From assembly GCF_001559865.1 (NCBI RefSeq), contig NZ_LOHE01000055.1, positions 38,271 to 102,270 of the forward strand: a stretch of DNA of 64,000 nucleotides, given 5' to 3'. This DNA comes from Abyssisolibacter fermentans. GTDB lineage: Bacteria; Bacillota; Clostridia; Tissierellales; MCWD3. Shown here piece after piece: positions 1 to 8,697 of the stretch. The notes beneath the pieces are model-generated. The model saw only the letters and a program-made list of their open reading frames with translations, did no database searches and was not told the DNA's origin. The position numbers were made by a program, and so were the translations under genes. Every line of letters starts with the position of its first letter. Within the stretch, counting starts at the first letter, position 1.

Positions 1-413
1 AAGGTGGTGTAATGTCTTCATCGAATGTAGGCGGATTGAGCGGTGCTTTTATACCTGTAAGCGAAGATGAAGGTATGATAGAAGCTGTAACTAAGGGAGC
101 ATTAAACATAGAAAAACTTGAAGCTATGACATGTGTTTGCTCAGTTGGTCTAGATATGATTGCTATCCCTGGTGATACTAAGGCGTCAACTATATCTGCT
201 ATCATAGCTGATGAAGCTGCTATAGGAGTTATTAACAATAAAACAACTGCTGTTAGAATTATTCCAGTATACGGTAAATCCTTAGGTGATAGCGTTAATT
301 TTGGTGGACTTCTAGGTAATGCTCCTATTATGTCAGTAAGTAAGTTTTCTAGCGATGCTTTTGTAAACAGAGGTGGCAGAATACCTGCTCCTATACACAG
401 CTTTAAAAATTAA
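1..413 (+). CDS. PFL family (UPF0210/DUF711) protein, C-terminal part
   Basis: The reading frame is open at the window edge (first full codon at position 3) and ends in TAA at 413, so only about the last 137 residues of a protein of usually about 450 are present. The visible part is strongly conserved in type: [57 protein letters not shown] and [11 protein letters not shown] are the pattern of the UPF0210/PFL family. The biochemical role of this family is not established to my knowledge. The internal ATG at 12 has no ribosome binding site and is not a start. The family assignment comes from remembered motif similarity. Confidence 0.85.
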   Translation, partial: GGVMSSSNVGGLSGAFIPVSEDEGMIEAVTKGALNIEKLEAMTCVCSVGLDMIAIPGDTKASTISAIIADEAAIGVINNKTTAVRIIPVYGKSLGDSVNFGGLLGNAPIMSVSKFSSDAFVNRGGRIPAPIHSFKN

Positions 414-419
414 ATTATG

Positions 420-506
420 CTCCTAAGCAATTTAACTATTTGTAACCTTTACATTTTATAAAGGATATATTGATAGTATAAGATATTTTGCTTAGGAGGT
501 TTTTTT
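420..506 (+). promoter_or_regulatory. Long-range stem that is terminator-like and sequesters the next Shine-Dalgarno
   Basis: Positions 420-430 (CTCCTAAGCAA) are the exact reverse complement of 488-498 (TTGCTTAGGAG). The 3' arm contains the AGGAGG of the next gene and is followed by seven T at 500-506. Inside, ACTAT/ATAGT and CCTTTA/TAAAGG can also pair, giving a long stem with internal loops. It can serve as the terminator of the upstream gene, as a translational switch for the downstream TTG start, or both. Confidence 0.5.
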
Positions 507-507
507 A

Positions 508-1971
508 TTGTATTACTATTGTTGTATAATTCCATATATGCCTTATAGTAGATATTTAATGTGCCCAATGTATAACCCTTATTTCACATATATTCCTTTA
601 AACTTTAATCCAATGCTTAATTTTATGACATATAACCAAAGAAATGAGTGGAATCAAAATGGATTTTATTTAGAGGGGAATCAAGCAGCATATGATGAAA
701 AAACAAAATTGACTAATGAAAATGAAATAGATGAAGCTGTACGTACTAAACCATCTTTGAATGATAATATTTCATCAAACAAGGTAGTTTATCCTGACTA
801 TTCAAATATAGAAGTCGGAAGAGGAAAAAGATGGCCTAAAAAATGCTTTGCTCCTTCTGTTGATGAAACATTACCAATAAAATTCGCTAATGATGCTAAA
901 ATAACTAATATACCATATTACAATCTAGGCTATATTGTATCTGAAAGTGATACTGTATTTAAACCTACTTGGGGAATAATTTATCCTGTTGATGACAATC
1001 CTATAATAGGCCAAATTAAAAAAATCAGAGAAATGGGTGGAGATGTTTTAGTGTCCTTTGGTGGACCTGCTAATACACCTTTACATGTTACCGCTCCAGA
1101 TGTTAAATCACTCAAAAAACAATATGAAAACTTTGTTAAAGCATATAGACTTAGTAGAATAAATATAGACTTACAAGGAAAATGGTTAAAAGACACTGCA
1201 TCAATAAAAAGGAATATTAGAGCTTTAAAATTATTGCAGAACTCTTTATTTTCCGAAAGATATAACCTTCAAATTTGGTTTACTCTTCCTATACTTCCTA
1301 CAGGATTAACAGATGATGGATTAAAAATAATTCAATACACACTAGATGAAGATTTGATGATTAGAGGTATTAATGTCAAGACAATGAACTTTGGTGCTTC
1401 TGCTGCACCTAATCCTGAGAATAAAATGGGGCAATATTCAATACAGGCAATAAATAGTTTGTTCAATCAACTTAAACAGATTTATTCAGATAACAATTTG
1501 AGTAAATCAGATAAGCAAATTTGGAATATGGTAGGTATGACACCTATGATTGGAGAAAATGATGTAACAACTGAGGTATTTAATTTAGAAGATGCTAAAC
1601 AAACTCTAGATTTTGCTAATCAAAAGGAAATAGGAATGATATCTATGTGGTCACTTAATAGAGATAAACCTTGTCCAAATGGTCCAAGTAACAAAATTTC
1701 TAATTCTTGTAGTGGTATCGAGCAAAAGGATTATGAATTTAGCGAAACATTTAATGCTTATAATGATACTAGTGAATTTCTAGCTCGTGAAGACTCTAAT
1801 AAACAACCTAGTGAAGCTATCAATAGATGGAATCCTAATAGAGCTTATGTAGCTGGAGAAAAGGTAGTATATAGAGGTGTTTTATATGAAGCAAAATGGT
1901 ATACTAAGGGTGATATACCTGATAAAAAAACAGACTATCCTTGGGAAAAACCTTGGAAGATAATAGGATAA
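508..1971 (+). CDS. GH18 chitinase-like protein with CBM5/12 module, catalytic motif lost
   Basis: The TTG at 508 is chosen because AGGAGG ends 8 bases before it. Residues 1-45 are Tyr/Pro/Met/Cys-rich without a signal peptide. Residues about 110-415 look like a GH18 TIM barrel: VSFGG at 182-186 matches the SxGG strand, and MWSLNRD is the typical last strand. Residues about 440-487 (WNPNRAYVAGEKVVYRG, then AKWYTKGD) look like a CBM5/12 chitin-binding module. Where active enzymes carry DGxDxDxE, this protein has SRINIDLQ (216-223). The acid Glu is Gln223 and two of the three Asp are replaced, so it probably binds rather than cleaves. The unusual N-terminus and absence of a signal could fit a spore-coat or exosporium protein, which is inference only. 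Confidence 0.75.
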   Translation: MYYYCCIIPYMPYSRYLMCPMYNPYFTYIPLNFNPMLNFMTYNQRNEWNQNGFYLEGNQAAYDEKTKLTNENEIDEAVRTKPSLNDNISSNKVVYPDYSNIEVGRGKRWPKKCFAPSVDETLPIKFANDAKITNIPYYNLGYIVSESDTVFKPTWGIIYPVDDNPIIGQIKKIREMGGDVLVSFGGPANTPLHVTAPDVKSLKKQYENFVKAYRLSRINIDLQGKWLKDTASIKRNIRALKLLQNSLFSERYNLQIWFTLPILPTGLTDDGLKIIQYTLDEDLMIRGINVKTMNFGASAAPNPENKMGQYSIQAINSLFNQLKQIYSDNNLSKSDKQIWNMVGMTPMIGENDVTTEVFNLEDAKQTLDFANQKEIGMISMWSLNRDKPCPNGPSNKISNSCSGIEQKDYEFSETFNAYNDTSEFLAREDSNKQPSEAINRWNPNRAYVAGEKVVYRGVLYEAKWYTKGDIPDKKTDYPWEKPWKIIG

Positions 1972-1989
1972 AATAGCTGGTAGAAAATA

Positions 1990-2046
1990 AAAATGCACTT
2001 TTTCTAGTCAATATAAAATAAATTGACGTAAGAAAAAGTGCATTTT
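1990..2046. terminator. Convergent bidirectional terminator
   Basis: A perfect 16-bp stem (1990-2005 with 2031-2046, AAAATGCACTTTTTCT) with a second inner pairing (GTCAAT/ATTGAC). It lies between the + strand GH18-like gene and the - strand ABC permease gene and has A/T tracts in both arms. Confidence 0.85.
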
Positions 2047-2126
2047 ATCATATTTTTATGGCAAGTATTTATACTTCTAATATGTTAAAAACAAATTTTA
2101 AAATTAAATATTTCTATGGTACAAAT

Positions 2127-3128
2127 TTAGTTTAATATTTTATTCCTTCTAATACGCCAATAAATAACTGATGCAAAAACACTGTACAATAAAACAAAAA
2201 GACTGTTAATCATCATAATTCCTGTATCTTGGCTTTCCACTAAAGCCCATATACCATTAAATACTGCGTAACTTGGTACAATATAAAAAAGATTTTTTAC
2301 CCAACCTAAATCATTTGGTATAAAGAAACCTATAAAAGGTACAAAAGTAAATATTAAAAGTACAACCTTTGTCATGATAATGACAACCATTTGATCACTA
2401 GAGTAATGACCTAAATACAGACCTACAAGCGTTGACATAACACTTCCCAACAACAATAAAATTATCGTTTGTACTATTGGTATATTTACACCTATTACAA
2501 TAATAAGGGTAATAAAACCAAGTATAAAAGAACCAATAAACCCAATAATGCTTTTTTGAATGATGTAAGTTATATGGGACATTGGAAGAATTTGATTAAC
2601 AATGTCAATACCATCTTCTTTCTCATCAACAATATTAAATGCATTGAATACTGATCCTAAAAATAATCCCATTAATACTGTAATTGTTACTAACAATGTA
2701 GTTAAGTAATCTTTATCATTAGTCATCGCTTCTAAATATAATGCATCAAATGAACTACTGTCTTTTAAATAATTGTGAAGTGAAGCAAGTTGTTCAGATT
2801 CTACTGCCAACTCATTGCCCTGTAGTAAAAAATCATAATTATCAGTTTGTTTATTGTATAAAATTCCAATATTATCACTATTCGGACTCAATATATACAT
2901 TTCTAAAGTATCCCTATCTTTAAAAGACTGCAGTACACAAAACTGATTAAGAGACATAATTTGTTGTGATGACAGCTGACCTTCAACATAACCTATAGAT
3001 TGTTCAATAACCACATCTCCTGCAAACAAGCGAATACAAATAGCTAGTATAATAGGAAAAAGCGCAGATACCCATACCATTTTATCCTTAGATAAAATTT
3101 TAAATTGTATATTTAATCCAGTAAGCAT
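2127..3128 (-). CDS. ABC-2 type transporter permease (RiPP cluster, second permease)
   Basis: A 333-residue integral membrane protein: one N-terminal membrane segment (about 18-35), a long extracytoplasmic region (about 40-150), then about five hydrophobic segments, the usual layout of ABC-2 permeases. The ATG at 3128 is chosen because GAAAGGGG lies 8 bases upstream; the TTG further up (3146) has no such site. It begins 4 bases after the stop of the upstream permease gene and follows the ATPase gene, so the three make one transporter. As the last gene of the RiPP cluster it most likely takes part in export of the matured peptide or in self-protection. The substrate cannot be read from sequence. 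Confidence 0.85.
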   Translation of the reverse strand: MLTGLNIQFKILSKDKMVWVSALFPIILAICIRLFAGDVVIEQSIGYVEGQLSSQQIMSLNQFCVLQSFKDRDTLEMYILSPNSDNIGILYNKQTDNYDFLLQGNELAVESEQLASLHNYLKDSSSFDALYLEAMTNDKDYLTTLLVTITVLMGLFLGSVFNAFNIVDEKEDGIDIVNQILPMSHITYIIQKSIIGFIGSFILGFITLIIVIGVNIPIVQTIILLLLGSVMSTLVGLYLGHYSSDQMVVIIMTKVVLLIFTFVPFIGFFIPNDLGWVKNLFYIVPSYAVFNGIWALVESQDTGIMMINSLFVLLYSVFASVIYWRIRRNKILN

Positions 3129-3132
3129 AGTT

Positions 3133-4140
3133 TTAACCCCTTTCAATTTCCCTTTTCATTAATCTATAATTAATGATTGTCAGCCCCAAGATTACTATCA
3201 TACAAATAAGAGCATATGATAAGATTGAATCTGGCTTTTTCATAAAAACATTATACAAAGCTGAAAAAGCATAATAGGTTGGTAAAATATAAATCCCTTT
3301 CCAATCTAATGATGATGTTACAAATAAGAATACCGGTGACGTTACCAATACAACAATTACAGTATAGGCAAAAATAAATTGTTTAAAATTGTTATATATC
3401 ACAGAAAATAGAAAGCCTAACATTACCATTATTGGTGACAGTAATATAACTTGTAATATTATTTCAGGTAAAATGCTTAGAGAATATTCTACTCCAATAT
3501 TAATAAAACACATTGTTACTACAAAAATTATCTCAAGGAAAAGAAATAGTAATACCTTTGAAGCAATATATAATAATTTAGATCCGGGTAAAATACCATA
3601 AACTTTAATTACACCCATGGATTTTTCTTTAAAGAATAAGGAAGCAACACCTAGAAAACTAATAGCAGTTATCTCAAAAAATACTATTACACTTGTCATG
3701 GTAGAACGCTGCTTCAGTTCTAAATTTCCCTTCTCTAGGTATGTAATAGGAACTTCACTATCATAATTAGCCATTAATTTATTTAAACTATACAAAGCTT
3801 TATTTTTATCAGATTTGTCACTTACATGATATAAAAGTATACTATACGGATTGCCTGACTCATTTACCCTTATGCCAACTCCATCTGTATCTGTCTTTAG
3901 CGCATCATACAAAGCTTCTTCACTTTTAACAATAGTCAATTTCTCATTTTCTGATACAACCATCTGATACTGATTTTCAAGTAAAACATATGTGTTAGTA
4001 GTATCTCCTCCTTTACTTATATAAACAAAATTAATGTAGAGAGAGTAAACAATAATGGATGCAATCATAATCAATATGAACTTATGCCGTATAACTAGCT
4101 GGACATCTTTTTTAAGCAGTACAGTAAACTGTTTTAACAT
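3133..4140 (-). CDS. ABC-2 type transporter permease (RiPP cluster, first permease)
   Basis: A 335-residue permease with the same architecture as its downstream neighbour: an N-terminal membrane segment (about 21-38), a soluble loop to about residue 150, then five to six membrane segments ending in a basic tail (NYRLMKREIERG). The start follows the ATPase stop by one base, with AGGTAGGGGG upstream, so translation is probably coupled. With the ATPase it forms a heteromeric exporter of the kind common in bacteriocin and RiPP loci. Two distinct permeases suggest a heterodimeric channel. Confidence 0.85.
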   Translation of the reverse strand: MLKQFTVLLKKDVQLVIRHKFILIMIASIIVYSLYINFVYISKGGDTTNTYVLLENQYQMVVSENEKLTIVKSEEALYDALKTDTDGVGIRVNESGNPYSILLYHVSDKSDKNKALYSLNKLMANYDSEVPITYLEKGNLELKQRSTMTSVIVFFEITAISFLGVASLFFKEKSMGVIKVYGILPGSKLLYIASKVLLFLFLEIIFVVTMCFINIGVEYSLSILPEIILQVILLSPIMVMLGFLFSVIYNNFKQFIFAYTVIVVLVTSPVFLFVTSSLDWKGIYILPTYYAFSALYNVFMKKPDSILSYALICMIVILGLTIINYRLMKREIERG

Positions 4141-4141
4141 G

Positions 4142-4987
4142 TTACTTCAGCCCCCTACCTGTAACTTTAATAAACACATCCTCCATAGATAGTTCTTTTG
4201 TATGTATTCCTTTAATAATATCATATTTAAATGGAAAGCCATTTAATATTTCTTTTGTATTCAGTGTTATTTGCTTACTAATACCATTTAATTCATATTC
4301 TACATCCACGAGGTTTTGACCTTCGCTGTTTTTTAATATTTTAGGTGCATCCATTGCTTTAATGTCTCCATCAATAATAAATGCAACTTTATCACATAAT
4401 TCATCTGCAACATACATATTATGTGTTGTAATAAATATAGTTGTGCCTTTTTCCCGTTCTTCTTTAATTATCTTTTTAATAAGTATTGCACCCGCAGGAT
4501 CTAATCCACTGATAGGTTCGTCTAAAAATAAAATTTTAGGATTACTCATCAACACACGAGCAAAGCTAGCTCTTTGACGCATTCCCTTTGAATACCTTTT
4601 AACGGCTTTTCTTCGGTATTCTTTCTTTAAATTAACCAATTCAAGCACTTCATCAATATCTCTTAGCTGCTCTTTAGGATAAAAGCTTCCAAAGTATTTT
4701 AAATTATCAACTGCACTTAAAGAATTATATAAATAAGGTAATTCAAACAGAACTCCTATATCATTATAAATTTCTACACCATGATTCTTTATCTCTTTTC
4801 CTGCTATTTTTACTTCTCCCTTATGATGATTTAACAACCCAGTTAAAATTTTTTGTGTAGTAGATTTACCAGAGCCATTTGGTCCTAAAAAACCAAAAAT
4901 TTCTCCCTTTTCAACAGAAAAATTAATATCTTTTAGTATAGGTATACCTTTTTTGTAACTAAAGTTTAAACCTTTGACTTTTATCAT
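4142..4987 (-). CDS. ABC transporter ATP-binding protein (RiPP cluster)
   Basis: A 281-residue ATPase powering the two downstream permeases. Walker A is GPNGSGKST, Walker B is ILFLDEP, and the H-loop is TTHNM. The signature is YSKGMRQR, the form usual in ABC-2/CcmA-like ATPases rather than LSGGQ. The C-terminal 60 residues form the extra domain seen in multidrug and bacteriocin-immunity ATPases. The ATG at 4987 is chosen because AAAGGAGGG precedes it by 5 bases; an upstream ATG at 5020 lacks a site. Transport of the mature RiPP is inferred from gene order. Confidence 0.9.
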   Translation of the reverse strand: MIKVKGLNFSYKKGIPILKDINFSVEKGEIFGFLGPNGSGKSTTQKILTGLLNHHKGEVKIAGKEIKNHGVEIYNDIGVLFELPYLYNSLSAVDNLKYFGSFYPKEQLRDIDEVLELVNLKKEYRRKAVKRYSKGMRQRASFARVLMSNPKILFLDEPISGLDPAGAILIKKIIKEEREKGTTIFITTHNMYVADELCDKVAFIIDGDIKAMDAPKILKNSEGQNLVDVEYELNGISKQITLNTKEILNGFPFKYDIIKGIHTKELSMEDVFIKVTGRGLK

Positions 4988-5123
4988 TTTAACCCTCCTT
5001 TTTTTAAACTTAATAGACATTTAGTTTCTTATGTTTTTTAAACAAAATATTATCTATCCATTAATAAGTAACACTATCTATAATATTGTATATTCTATTT
5101 GTGAATATTTTATCAGTATAAAT

Positions 5124-5423
5124 TTATATATTTGTAAAATTTATTAAGTGATTTATTTCTAATTCTCTTAGACTAACAAAAACATCCATGTTTATTTTTT
5201 CTTCATCTACTCCTTTATACTTATTATTTACTTTGCGTAATATAGTAGCAGTTGTAGTTCGACCATCAATCTTCATTAAAATATATGCAGCAAGCTCATT
5301 TAACGATATGATACAACTTTTTCTTAAAGGCTTTACAAGATAATATTGTCCTTCTTTTCTAATCTTAAACCGTAATGGTTCAGGAATTCTATTGGATAGA
5401 ATATCATATATTTTTTTATCCAT
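5124..5423 (-). CDS. PqqD-like RiPP recognition protein 1
   Basis: A 99-residue protein resembling stand-alone PqqD/RRE (RiPP recognition element) proteins. It has an N-terminal beta region (LRFKIRKEGQYYLVKP), a central ISLNELAAYILMKIDGRTT segment typical of PqqD, and a C-terminal helical half. PqqD proteins bind the leader peptide and present it to a radical SAM enzyme. Here the gene lies 12 bases downstream of the SPASM-like radical SAM gene, which fits such a partnership. AAGGAGG precedes the ATG. It differs from the second PqqD-like protein of the cluster, suggesting one per modification module. Confidence 0.75.
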   Translation of the reverse strand: MDKKIYDILSNRIPEPLRFKIRKEGQYYLVKPLRKSCIISLNELAAYILMKIDGRTTTATILRKVNNKYKGVDEEKINMDVFVSLRELEINHLINFTNI

Positions 5424-5435
5424 ATTATCCTCCTT

Positions 5436-6497
5436 TTAAAATACACAAATTCTTTTATCTTCAACTATTGATTGGTTCGAATTTCCTGTAATAAATTCAT
5501 CTATCCGTTCTTCAACATATCGTTTTATTTCACCATTGTACCATATGTTCTTTCCATTTTTATTCCAATAATATTTTATTGCATTCTCTCTAATGTTTCC
5601 TATTACATATGGAGTAAAACAATTAAATTTGATATTGCCATCCGGTCTTATAACTAATATATCATTAACCTTACCTAGTTGTAGCTTTTGAGCTAGTATA
5701 CTTTCTGGAAGTACTTGAACTTCCATTTTACCCCTATATTCGATGTATTTATGTTTTAGTATAGAATATATTTCACGACATTGTTCATCTGATAATTGTA
5801 GGTCAACAATTCTATCTTTAGCTCGTCCAGCTAGTTCAAACACTGATAATACTATCTTTTTTGCACCTAAAATGTAGCTTAAATCTATTATTTCTTCTAA
5901 TTCTAAATAGTTAATATGATTTATTACATGTGAAATTACTAAAGGTATACCTGAACGTTTAATAATATCTGCTGCTCTTAACGCGTGTTCCCAACAATCT
6001 ACCCCTCGTATCTTATTATGAACTTCTTCACTTGCACCATCAATGCTTACTTGCACCCATTCAAAATTATAATTTTTGAATTTTTTTACTAACTGTTCGT
6101 TAATCAAATAACCATTAGTATTCATACCTAACGCTATATCATATTTATCAAGTACATCTAAAATATCAAATAAAGCATCTCCTAAGAGAGTTGGCTCTCC
6201 TCCTGATAACACGCAACTAAATACATTCATTTCCCCTATCTGCCTGCAAACATTTTTCCATTCTTCAATAGTAAGCTCATTTATATTTGATTGTCTGCCT
6301 GAATTATTATAGCAGTGGATACATTTTTGATTACAACGAGCTAATAACTCTAAAGTTACATTGATTGGAGCATTATATTCATGGAAACTACCTAAATTAT
6401 ATTTTTCATTAATTTGAATTAATTTTTCAGTTTCTATAATCCCTTTTGTTGTATAAATAAAAGGAATTCTTTTTGTTAAAAATTCTATATAATCCAT
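5436..6497 (-). CDS. Radical SAM enzyme with reduced SPASM-like C-terminus
   Basis: A 353-residue radical SAM protein. The 4Fe-4S motif CxxxCxxC is at C55, C59 and C62 (LLARCNQKCIHCYN), followed by SGGEPT, MNTNGY and VSIDGA, all standard core motifs. The C-terminal region has the SPASM-type signature DGNIKFNCFTPYVIGNI, but only isolated Cys remain where SPASM domains carry about seven, so full auxiliary clusters are unlikely. The ATG at 6497 is preceded by AAGGAGG at 6 bases. With the adjacent PqqD-like protein it probably modifies the cluster's precursor. The precursor has no Cys, so thioether formation is excluded; epimerisation or another C-H chemistry is possible. Confidence 0.85.
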   Translation of the reverse strand: MDYIEFLTKRIPFIYTTKGIIETEKLIQINEKYNLGSFHEYNAPINVTLELLARCNQKCIHCYNNSGRQSNINELTIEEWKNVCRQIGEMNVFSCVLSGGEPTLLGDALFDILDVLDKYDIALGMNTNGYLINEQLVKKFKNYNFEWVQVSIDGASEEVHNKIRGVDCWEHALRAADIIKRSGIPLVISHVINHINYLELEEIIDLSYILGAKKIVLSVFELAGRAKDRIVDLQLSDEQCREIYSILKHKYIEYRGKMEVQVLPESILAQKLQLGKVNDILVIRPDGNIKFNCFTPYVIGNIRENAIKYYWNKNGKNIWYNGEIKRYVEERIDEFITGNSNQSIVEDKRICVF

Positions 6498-6618
6498 CAA
6501 ATTCCTCCTTTTAGTTTTTATCTATGTTCTTATTTTTTATTACTTTTATATTTTTTACATCGCTCTAACGCATCAACTAACTTTTGTAAAATAGCTGGAT
6601 TTCATGTATTTATTTTTT

Positions 6619-7392
6619 TTAACTGCCTTCTAAAATTTTTTTTATATAATCATTAAAATATTCTGCATTCTCTTGCATTACAAAAGAACCTTCATTATTA
6701 AACATTTTTATATGAGAAGAATCTAATACATTGTATCCATATTTTTCTAATATTTTATTAATCTTTCTTCTTCGCTTTGCAAAAATTTTACCTGATAAGA
6801 CCACATAAACATTTTTCTTATTTATATAAGTAACAAAATCACTATAATCATCATTGATGATATCTAAAACATAATTTTTATATGCTTCTTCATTTATTAT
6901 TAATTTGTTAAAGTATTCTTTATACAAAGTTCTATTTATAAACATTTTTTTTAAATGACTTTTAATAAAAGCTTCTGGTTGTTTTTCAATAACTCTAGTC
7001 AATTTTAATTTATAACTTTCTTTAACTGCTTTCTGTTTAGTTGCTACATTTACAAGTATCATTTTGCTAACAAAATCAGTTGTTTTAGCAAGCTGCAATC
7101 CTATTAAACCTCCTAGGCTATGACCAATTACATTTACTTCATCTATATTATGATCTTCTAAGTATGTTTTAAGAATTTTCGCATACTCTTTTATAAGCAT
7201 ACTATTTTTATCTATTATTTCATAGTTACCTTCATGCCCAAATAATCTGCAATTTATTATAGTATATTTATCTTCTAGGTGTTTACTTAATGCATCCCAG
7301 CATTTATATGATCCTAATAATCCATGTAATAAAATAACATAGGGAGCTCCTTCCCTATATTTTTCATGTTTAATAAACATATTTTCTACCAT
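6619..7392 (-). CDS. Alpha/beta hydrolase (RiPP cluster)
   Basis: A 257-residue alpha/beta-hydrolase-fold protein. The oxyanion motif HGLLGS starts at H23, the nucleophile elbow GHSLGG places the serine at 92, and H227 (DSSHIKM) fits the catalytic histidine. At the usual acid position after strand 7 (VVLSGKIFAKRRR) no Asp or Glu is visible, so the acid is displaced or missing. No signal peptide is seen, so it should act in the cytoplasm. AAAAGGGG lies upstream of the ATG. In this cluster it could hydrolyse an ester, act as a peptidase or confer resistance; the sequence does not decide. Confidence 0.8.
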   Translation of the reverse strand: MVENMFIKHEKYREGAPYVILLHGLLGSYKCWDALSKHLEDKYTIINCRLFGHEGNYEIIDKNSMLIKEYAKILKTYLEDHNIDEVNVIGHSLGGLIGLQLAKTTDFVSKMILVNVATKQKAVKESYKLKLTRVIEKQPEAFIKSHLKKMFINRTLYKEYFNKLIINEEAYKNYVLDIINDDYSDFVTYINKKNVYVVLSGKIFAKRRRKINKILEKYGYNVLDSSHIKMFNNEGSFVMQENAEYFNDYIKKILEGS

Positions 7393-7422
7393 ATTAACCC
7401 CTTTTCTTCTTAATTAACACCA

Positions 7423-8697
7423 CTACAATTTACCTCTATTTACTATCTTTATATTTTTAAAAATAATACTTGGAAAATACATACCATCAACCATATTTTC
7501 ATCTTTTAAAGCAGCTATATCACTGAATAGTTCATTAAAATTTATTTTAAAATAAAATGGCTTAAGAGGTATTCTTTCACCATTCCTTATCAATATATTA
7601 AATGTCGATAAAAAGGTATTCGTATATTCACCAGTACCAGACGTATTTATATAAACATAGTTATTGTAACTATTCAATTTATCTTCTATATTAAATATTA
7701 AATTGTTAAAACTTAGTTTTGGTTTGCCCCAATAATTTTTTTTTATCATATTTCCCGTAGGTATTAATTCGTATTTTACAGCTTGTATCATTGGTACTAA
7801 GCTACCAACCTTAGCACCATTTTTAACTAAAATAGTTGACTTTGTAGTATTTCCCTCAGCATCAAATAGTTTAGATCTAAATCCACCATCCATTTTACCA
7901 TCATCAATCAAATTAATCTTATTGCTCATATGATATGTAACTTCTTTATTATGATAAAAGCTATTAATATAGTATTTATTAAATATGTAATAAAAAAAGA
8001 GTGGTGAAAAAACTACATCACATTTTTCTTCTTTTAATATCACAGACTTCAACTTAATGTATGGTTCAACATAATAATAAATTTTATTATATACTTTATT
8101 TGGATCTAATTCTGATATATCCATATAATGATCCTGAAAAATAAATATACTCTCTTCATTTGATTTATAGCCTTTTATACCTAAAACCATATTTAATGAA
8201 ATACCATTACTTTTATAACTTTTTAATTGACATATGGGATTAAAGTACCATATCTGCTGAAAAGAATAAATATAACTTGCATTTTTGATTATTACCGATG
8301 TTTTAGATATTTTATCTGTTATTTCATTAAATATATTTATATGAGTATTTTTTGTTACATGTTCTAATCCTTTATTGTATATACCCCTAACGCTCTCGAT
8401 TATTTTATTATTACAATACAATTGCTTATGTTCGTATTTTGATGCTTGGATTAATGCTCTATTTAATAGCTGAGGTAAGTTTTCAATGTCAGATTCTCTA
8501 GACAAGCTTACTTGTGCGTATCTATTATTTTTATCTAATACTCTAATACTAAAACCGCTTTCTTGACAATTACAACTATTAATGCTATTCATTTTTTTAT
8601 CTATCTTAATGTATTTGCTGATACTATAAGTTATATCAAACTGAACAAACAATTTTGTATCTATTTTTGCAATTATTTCTTCAAAATATTTTTGCAT
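7423..8697 (-). CDS. TldE/PmbA-like protein (RiPP cluster)
   Basis: A 424-residue divergent member of the TldD/PmbA family. It lacks the HExxxH zinc motif, as TldE/PmbA subunits do, and shares the family's second-half pattern (NTTKSTILVKNGAKVGSLV, then YVYINTSGTGEYTNTF). Its gene directly abuts the TldD-like gene (start one base after its stop), so a TldD-TldE heterodimer is expected. In Escherichia coli this heterodimer processes microcin B17 and degrades unfolded peptides. Here it probably removes the leader, or a C-terminal follower, from the modified precursor. It diverges strongly from housekeeping PmbA, indicating a dedicated paralogue. Confidence 0.75.
   Translation of the reverse strand: MQKYFEEIIAKIDTKLFVQFDITYSISKYIKIDKKMNSINSCNCQESGFSIRVLDKNNRYAQVSLSRESDIENLPQLLNRALIQASKYEHKQLYCNNKIIESVRGIYNKGLEHVTKNTHINIFNEITDKISKTSVIIKNASYIYSFQQIWYFNPICQLKSYKSNGISLNMVLGIKGYKSNEESIFIFQDHYMDISELDPNKVYNKIYYYVEPYIKLKSVILKEEKCDVVFSPLFFYYIFNKYYINSFYHNKEVTYHMSNKINLIDDGKMDGGFRSKLFDAEGNTTKSTILVKNGAKVGSLVPMIQAVKYELIPTGNMIKKNYWGKPKLSFNNLIFNIEDKLNSYNNYVYINTSGTGEYTNTFLSTFNILIRNGERIPLKPFYFKINFNELFSDIAALKDENMVDGMYFPSIIFKNIKIVNRGKL

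Noticed and set aside
6541..6618. A short - strand stretch reading like a protein end (ILQKLVDALERCKKYK)
   Set aside because: No start codon and a stop just before it; too short to separate a gene remnant from chance.
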